Positions 61,631 to 64,000 of a stretch of DNA of 64,000 nt are shown here, piece after piece; positions within the stretch are counted from its first letter, which is position 1, and every line of letters starts with the position of its first letter. The notes beneath the pieces are model-generated. The model was given only the letters and a program-made list of their open reading frames with translations. It was not told the origin of the DNA and searched no databases. This DNA is from Halorubrum saccharovorum DSM 1137 (GTDB lineage: Archaea > Halobacteriota > Halobacteria > Halobacteriales > Haloferacaceae), in contig NZ_AOJE01000011.1 of assembly GCF_000337915.1 (NCBI RefSeq), forward strand, positions 119,456 to 183,455, in the 5' to 3' direction. Made by a program: the position numbers and the translations under genes.

Positions 61631-61638
61631 ACTATTCG

Positions 61639-63099
61639 ATGTTCGACGTCGACCGCGAGGCGATCACCGACGGGCCGGTCGGGCGAGTGCTCGTACTGCT
61701 CGCGGCCCCGCTCGTCGCGCAGAACCTCGTGTACGTCGCGAACGCGCTCGTCGACACGTTCTGGCTCGGTCGGGTGAGCGAGGACGCCGTCGCCGCGGTC
61801 GGCCTCAGCCTCCCGATCCAGTCGCTCCTCGGCGCGACGGTGGTCGTCGCCGCGGTCGGAACGCAGATCCTCGTCGCGCAGCGCGCCGGCGGCGAGGACG
61901 ACGCGGGGGCGCGCCGCGTCGCGGTCAACGGCGCGCTCCTCGCGCTCGCGGTGACCGGCGCGATCGCGATCCCCGTCGTCGCCTACGCCGAGGGCCTCGT
62001 ACGGCTCCTGGGCGCGGACCCCGCCCTGGCGGGCACCACCGCGACGTACCTCGCGATCATCGTCGCCGTCCTCCCGTTCGGCGCGGTCAGCGACACGGTA
62101 GAGAACTGTTTCACCGCCTACGGCGACACGCGGGCCGTCCTCCACGTGAGCCTCACCAGCGTCCTCGTCAACCTCGTCGCGGCGCCCGTGCTCATCTTCG
62201 GCGTCGGCCCGGTCCCGGCGCTCGGGGTCGCCGGCGCGGCCCTCGGGACGGTGATCGCCGGCGTCGTCGGGCTCGCCCACGTGCTCGCGTACGCGGCGGG
62301 GATCGGGCGGGACACGTTCCGACTCACCCGCGAGGCGTTCGCGGTCGATCGGTCGGTCGTGCGCGAGATCGCGGACGTCGGGCTCCCGCTCGGCGGCCAG
62401 CGCGGGGTGAGCGAACTGGTCCGCGTGCTCGTCGTGGGGCTGGTCACGATCGCCGGCGGCTCGGCCGGGATCGCGGCGTACACGGTCGGCGCACGCGTCT
62501 CCACGCTCGCGATCGTCCCCGCTCTAGGGATGCAACAGGCGATCCAGTCGATGATCGGCCAGAACCTCGGCGCGAACGCCCCGCGCCGCGCCCGGCGGAC
62601 CACGGTGGTCGGGACCGGGATCGTCGTCACCGGCTTCCTCGCGCTCGGCGCCGTCCAATTCGTGTTCGCCGGAGCGATCGCCGATTTCCTCGCACCCGAC
62701 CTCACCGCGGCCGGCCGGTCGCTCTCGGTGTTGTACCTGCGGATCCTCGCGGTCACCTACTGGGCGCTCGGGGGGACGTACACCCTGCTCGCCGGCTTCA
62801 ACGGCGCCTCTCGTACCCGGACCTCCTTCGTCGCGGACCTGGTCAAGTACTGGGCGATCCGGTTCCCCATCGCGATCGCCGCGGTGCCCGCGGCCGCGAC
62901 GTTCGGGGCGTTCGGCGTCGCGGTCACGCCCGGGCTCGGCTGGGGGGTCGAGGCCGCGTTCTGGGCGGTCGCCGTCTCGAACGTCGTCGGATTCCTCGGA
63001 CTCGGGGCGTACTTCGCGTACACGACCCGGCGGGGGATGTTCTCGAACGCCGCCGAGCGCGCGGTCGAGGGCGAGAGCGCGGACCCGACGGACGGCTGA
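61639..63099 (+). CDS. MATE-family multidrug/metabolite efflux transporter
   Basis: A 486-residue membrane protein with twelve helices in two six-helix repeats. The first begins GRVLVLLAAPLVAQNLVYVANALVDTFWLG, typical of MATE (quoted only as family pattern), and the second DVGLPLGGQRGVSELVRVLV. SMIGQNLGANAPRRARR is the conserved loop after helix 7-8. It probably exchanges Na+ or H+ for organic cations. A palindromic operator overlaps its promoter, so induction by a repressor ligand is likely. Confidence 0.9.
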   Translation: MFDVDREAITDGPVGRVLVLLAAPLVAQNLVYVANALVDTFWLGRVSEDAVAAVGLSLPIQSLLGATVVVAAVGTQILVAQRAGGEDDAGARRVAVNGALLALAVTGAIAIPVVAYAEGLVRLLGADPALAGTTATYLAIIVAVLPFGAVSDTVENCFTAYGDTRAVLHVSLTSVLVNLVAAPVLIFGVGPVPALGVAGAALGTVIAGVVGLAHVLAYAAGIGRDTFRLTREAFAVDRSVVREIADVGLPLGGQRGVSELVRVLVVGLVTIAGGSAGIAAYTVGARVSTLAIVPALGMQQAIQSMIGQNLGANAPRRARRTTVVGTGIVVTGFLALGAVQFVFAGAIADFLAPDLTAAGRSLSVLYLRILAVTYWALGGTYTLLAGFNGASRTRTSFVADLVKYWAIRFPIAIAAVPAAATFGAFGVAVTPGLGWGVEAAFWAVAVSNVVGFLGLGAYFAYTTRRGMFSNAAERAVEGESADPTDG

Positions 63100-63137
63100 G
63101 GTGAGGCGCCTCTCGGACGGGTCCGCCCCCGCGCTCG

Positions 63138-63731
63138 TCAGCCGAGGTCGTCGGCCTCGACGACCGTCGCGAACTCGCCGTCGAGGTGCGCGAGCGCGAC
63201 GCGGTGGGAGGTCTCCGGGTCGATCCGGTCGCCGTCGCGGGCCGTTCGGGCGTGGGTCGCGGTGGCGTCGGCGACGACGACGACCTCGTACCCGCGGTTC
63301 TCGGCCATCCGAGCCGTCGTCGAGACGCAGTGGTCGGTGGTGAGCCCGCAGACGACGAGCCACTCGCGGCCCGTCTCGCGGAGCCACTCGTCGAGCCCGG
63401 AGTCGAGGAGGGCGCCGTTGACCGACTTCGCGAACGTGGGCTCGCCCTCGGCGGGCGCGGTCTCCGGCTTCCACGCGAACCCCGGCGCGTCTGGTCTCAG
63501 CGGGGAGTCCGCCTCGGTCGACGCGTGTCGCACGTGCGCGATCGGACGGCCGGCCTCGCGCCACCGCGCGAGGAGCCCTGCCGCGACCGACTCCGCGTCG
63601 GGGTTGTTTCGCTCGCCCCACCCCGGCTCGTCGAATCCGGTCTGGAAGTCGATCAGGAGGAGGACGGCGTCGTCGAGGGGAACGGGCGCGGGGGCGGCGT
63701 CCGCGACCGCCGACCGCGACGAGTCAGTCAT
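63138..63731 (-). CDS. Isochorismatase-family cysteine hydrolase (nicotinamidase-like)
   Basis: A 197-residue hydrolase. The catalytic triad is Asp28 (LLIDFQTGF), Lys102 ([10 protein letters not shown]) and Cys135 ([19 protein letters not shown]). The cis-peptide before the cysteine region and the [10 protein letters not shown] strand match the family. The substrate could be nicotinamide, another amide or isochorismate; residues are not sufficient to decide. Its ATG overlaps the stop of the truncated gene upstream by 8 bases. Confidence 0.88.
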   Translation of the reverse strand: MTDSSRSAVADAAPAPVPLDDAVLLLIDFQTGFDEPGWGERNNPDAESVAAGLLARWREAGRPIAHVRHASTEADSPLRPDAPGFAWKPETAPAEGEPTFAKSVNGALLDSGLDEWLRETGREWLVVCGLTTDHCVSTTARMAENRGYEVVVVADATATHARTARDGDRIDPETSHRVALAHLDGEFATVVEADDLG

Positions 63732-63967
63732 CGCCGAGCCCCCTGATCACGGCCCCGGCGTCCCCGTCGTCCTCGGGCGCGGCCGAGTCGACGAACCGGC
63801 GCCACGCGCCCCGTTCCAGCAGCGCTTCGGGCGCTTTCGGGTGGTCGCGAGCCGGGCGGAGCGGACAGGCGTCCGGGCTCGCGTCGTCGTCCTCGCGGAA
63901 CAGGTACTGCGTCCACTCGCGGTCGCCCTCGACGCCCCAGTCGCCCAGGTCGGCGTGGGGGCAGACC
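63724..63967 (-). CDS. Truncated unknown protein, 5' part missing at contig end
   Basis: The C-terminal 80 residues of a gene entering from the right ([20 protein letters not shown] ... [10 protein letters not shown]). The frame continues across the boundary at 63967 into adaptor sequence, so the apparent N-terminus MCIRDR is artefactual. Two cysteines (VCPHAD and DACPL) and a Trp-rich segment are visible. The family is unrecognised. It overlaps the hydrolase gene and is in the same operon. Confidence 0.6.
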
Positions 63968-64000
63968 CTGTCTCTTATACACATCTCTGATGGCGCGAGG
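63968..64000. other. Sequencing adaptor (Tn5 mosaic end plus primer tail)
   Basis: CTGTCTCTTATACACATCT (63968-63986) is the reverse complement of the Tn5/Nextera mosaic end. The following ctgatggcgcgagg (63987-64000) matches the reverse complement of the 454 FLX primer A tail. These bases are vector-type contamination at a contig end, not genome. Confidence 0.95.

Overview
The window is about 64 kb of very GC-rich DNA encoding strongly acidic proteins. It carries archaeal information genes (L37e, LSm, aIF1, aIF2/5B, Nob1, tRNA-splicing endonuclease, CDC48), archaeal lipid genes (GGPP synthase, UbiA-type DGGGP synthase), twin-arginine lipoproteins and HTH-10 (Bat-type) regulators. Together these mark a haloarchaeon, most like Halorubrum or a close relative (inference, no search run). 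Most starts look leaderless, with a TATA-like element about 26-30 bases before the ATG. Many gene pairs overlap by 4 bases (ATGA), so translational coupling is common. The left end cuts a gene. The right end (63968-64000) is not genomic: it is a Tn5/Nextera mosaic end followed by a 454-type primer tail.

Layout. 1-3636: partial luciferase-type oxidoreductase, LSm-L37e pair, two coupled lipoproteins. 3888-7243: RNase J, GGPP synthase, EamA transporter. 7323-11358: membrane-associated DUF4350/SppA pair, a secreted unknown, Bcp peroxiredoxin. 11438-15204: histidine kinase, methionine aminopeptidase, HIT protein. 15211-18594: tungstate ABC transporter (tupABC) divergent from a ModE-like regulator. 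18634-21740: infB, PRC-barrel protein, nob1. 22062-22634: an orphan phage tail-tube-like protein with a Tat signal. 22686-26061: UppS, LWR-salt protein, HAD hydrolase, a 44-residue zinc-finger protein, PadR regulator, NikR. 26082-33693: rhomboid, CDC48, EndA, LURP-one protein, SerRS, membrane proteins. 33835-39866: dihydroorotase, then a MoxR-DUF58-transglutaminase operon. 39960-43623: aIF1, UbiA, an HTH-10 regulator ending in an IS605/PATE-like hairpin, and a radical SAM/SPASM enzyme with its small partner. 43859-48458: metals, namely an iron-type binding protein under two DtxR-like boxes, an HTH-10 regulator and a P1B-2 (Zn/Cd/Pb) ATPase. 48459-50459: a broken ORF, a candidate structured RNA and a winged-helix acidic protein. 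50460-63967: HDWE-motif secreted protein, gamma-glutamyltransferase, a complete liv-type ABC system whose binding protein is circularly permuted, lipoyl synthase, a MATE transporter, an isochorismatase-family hydrolase and a truncated unknown gene.

Most striking observations: (1) the Liv-type binding protein at 58967-60379 has its two halves in swapped order, joined in frame, with a 16-bp tandem repeat at its stop codon; (2) the phage tail-tube-like protein carries a Tat signal and has no injection-system genes around it; (3) the radical SAM enzyme overlaps the gene of a PaaB-like candidate substrate; (4) several well-placed operators are readable directly: ATTAAC-N16-GTTAAT before nikR, two DtxR-like boxes before the iron-binding protein, and perfect palindromes before the Zn ATPase, tupA and the MATE gene.
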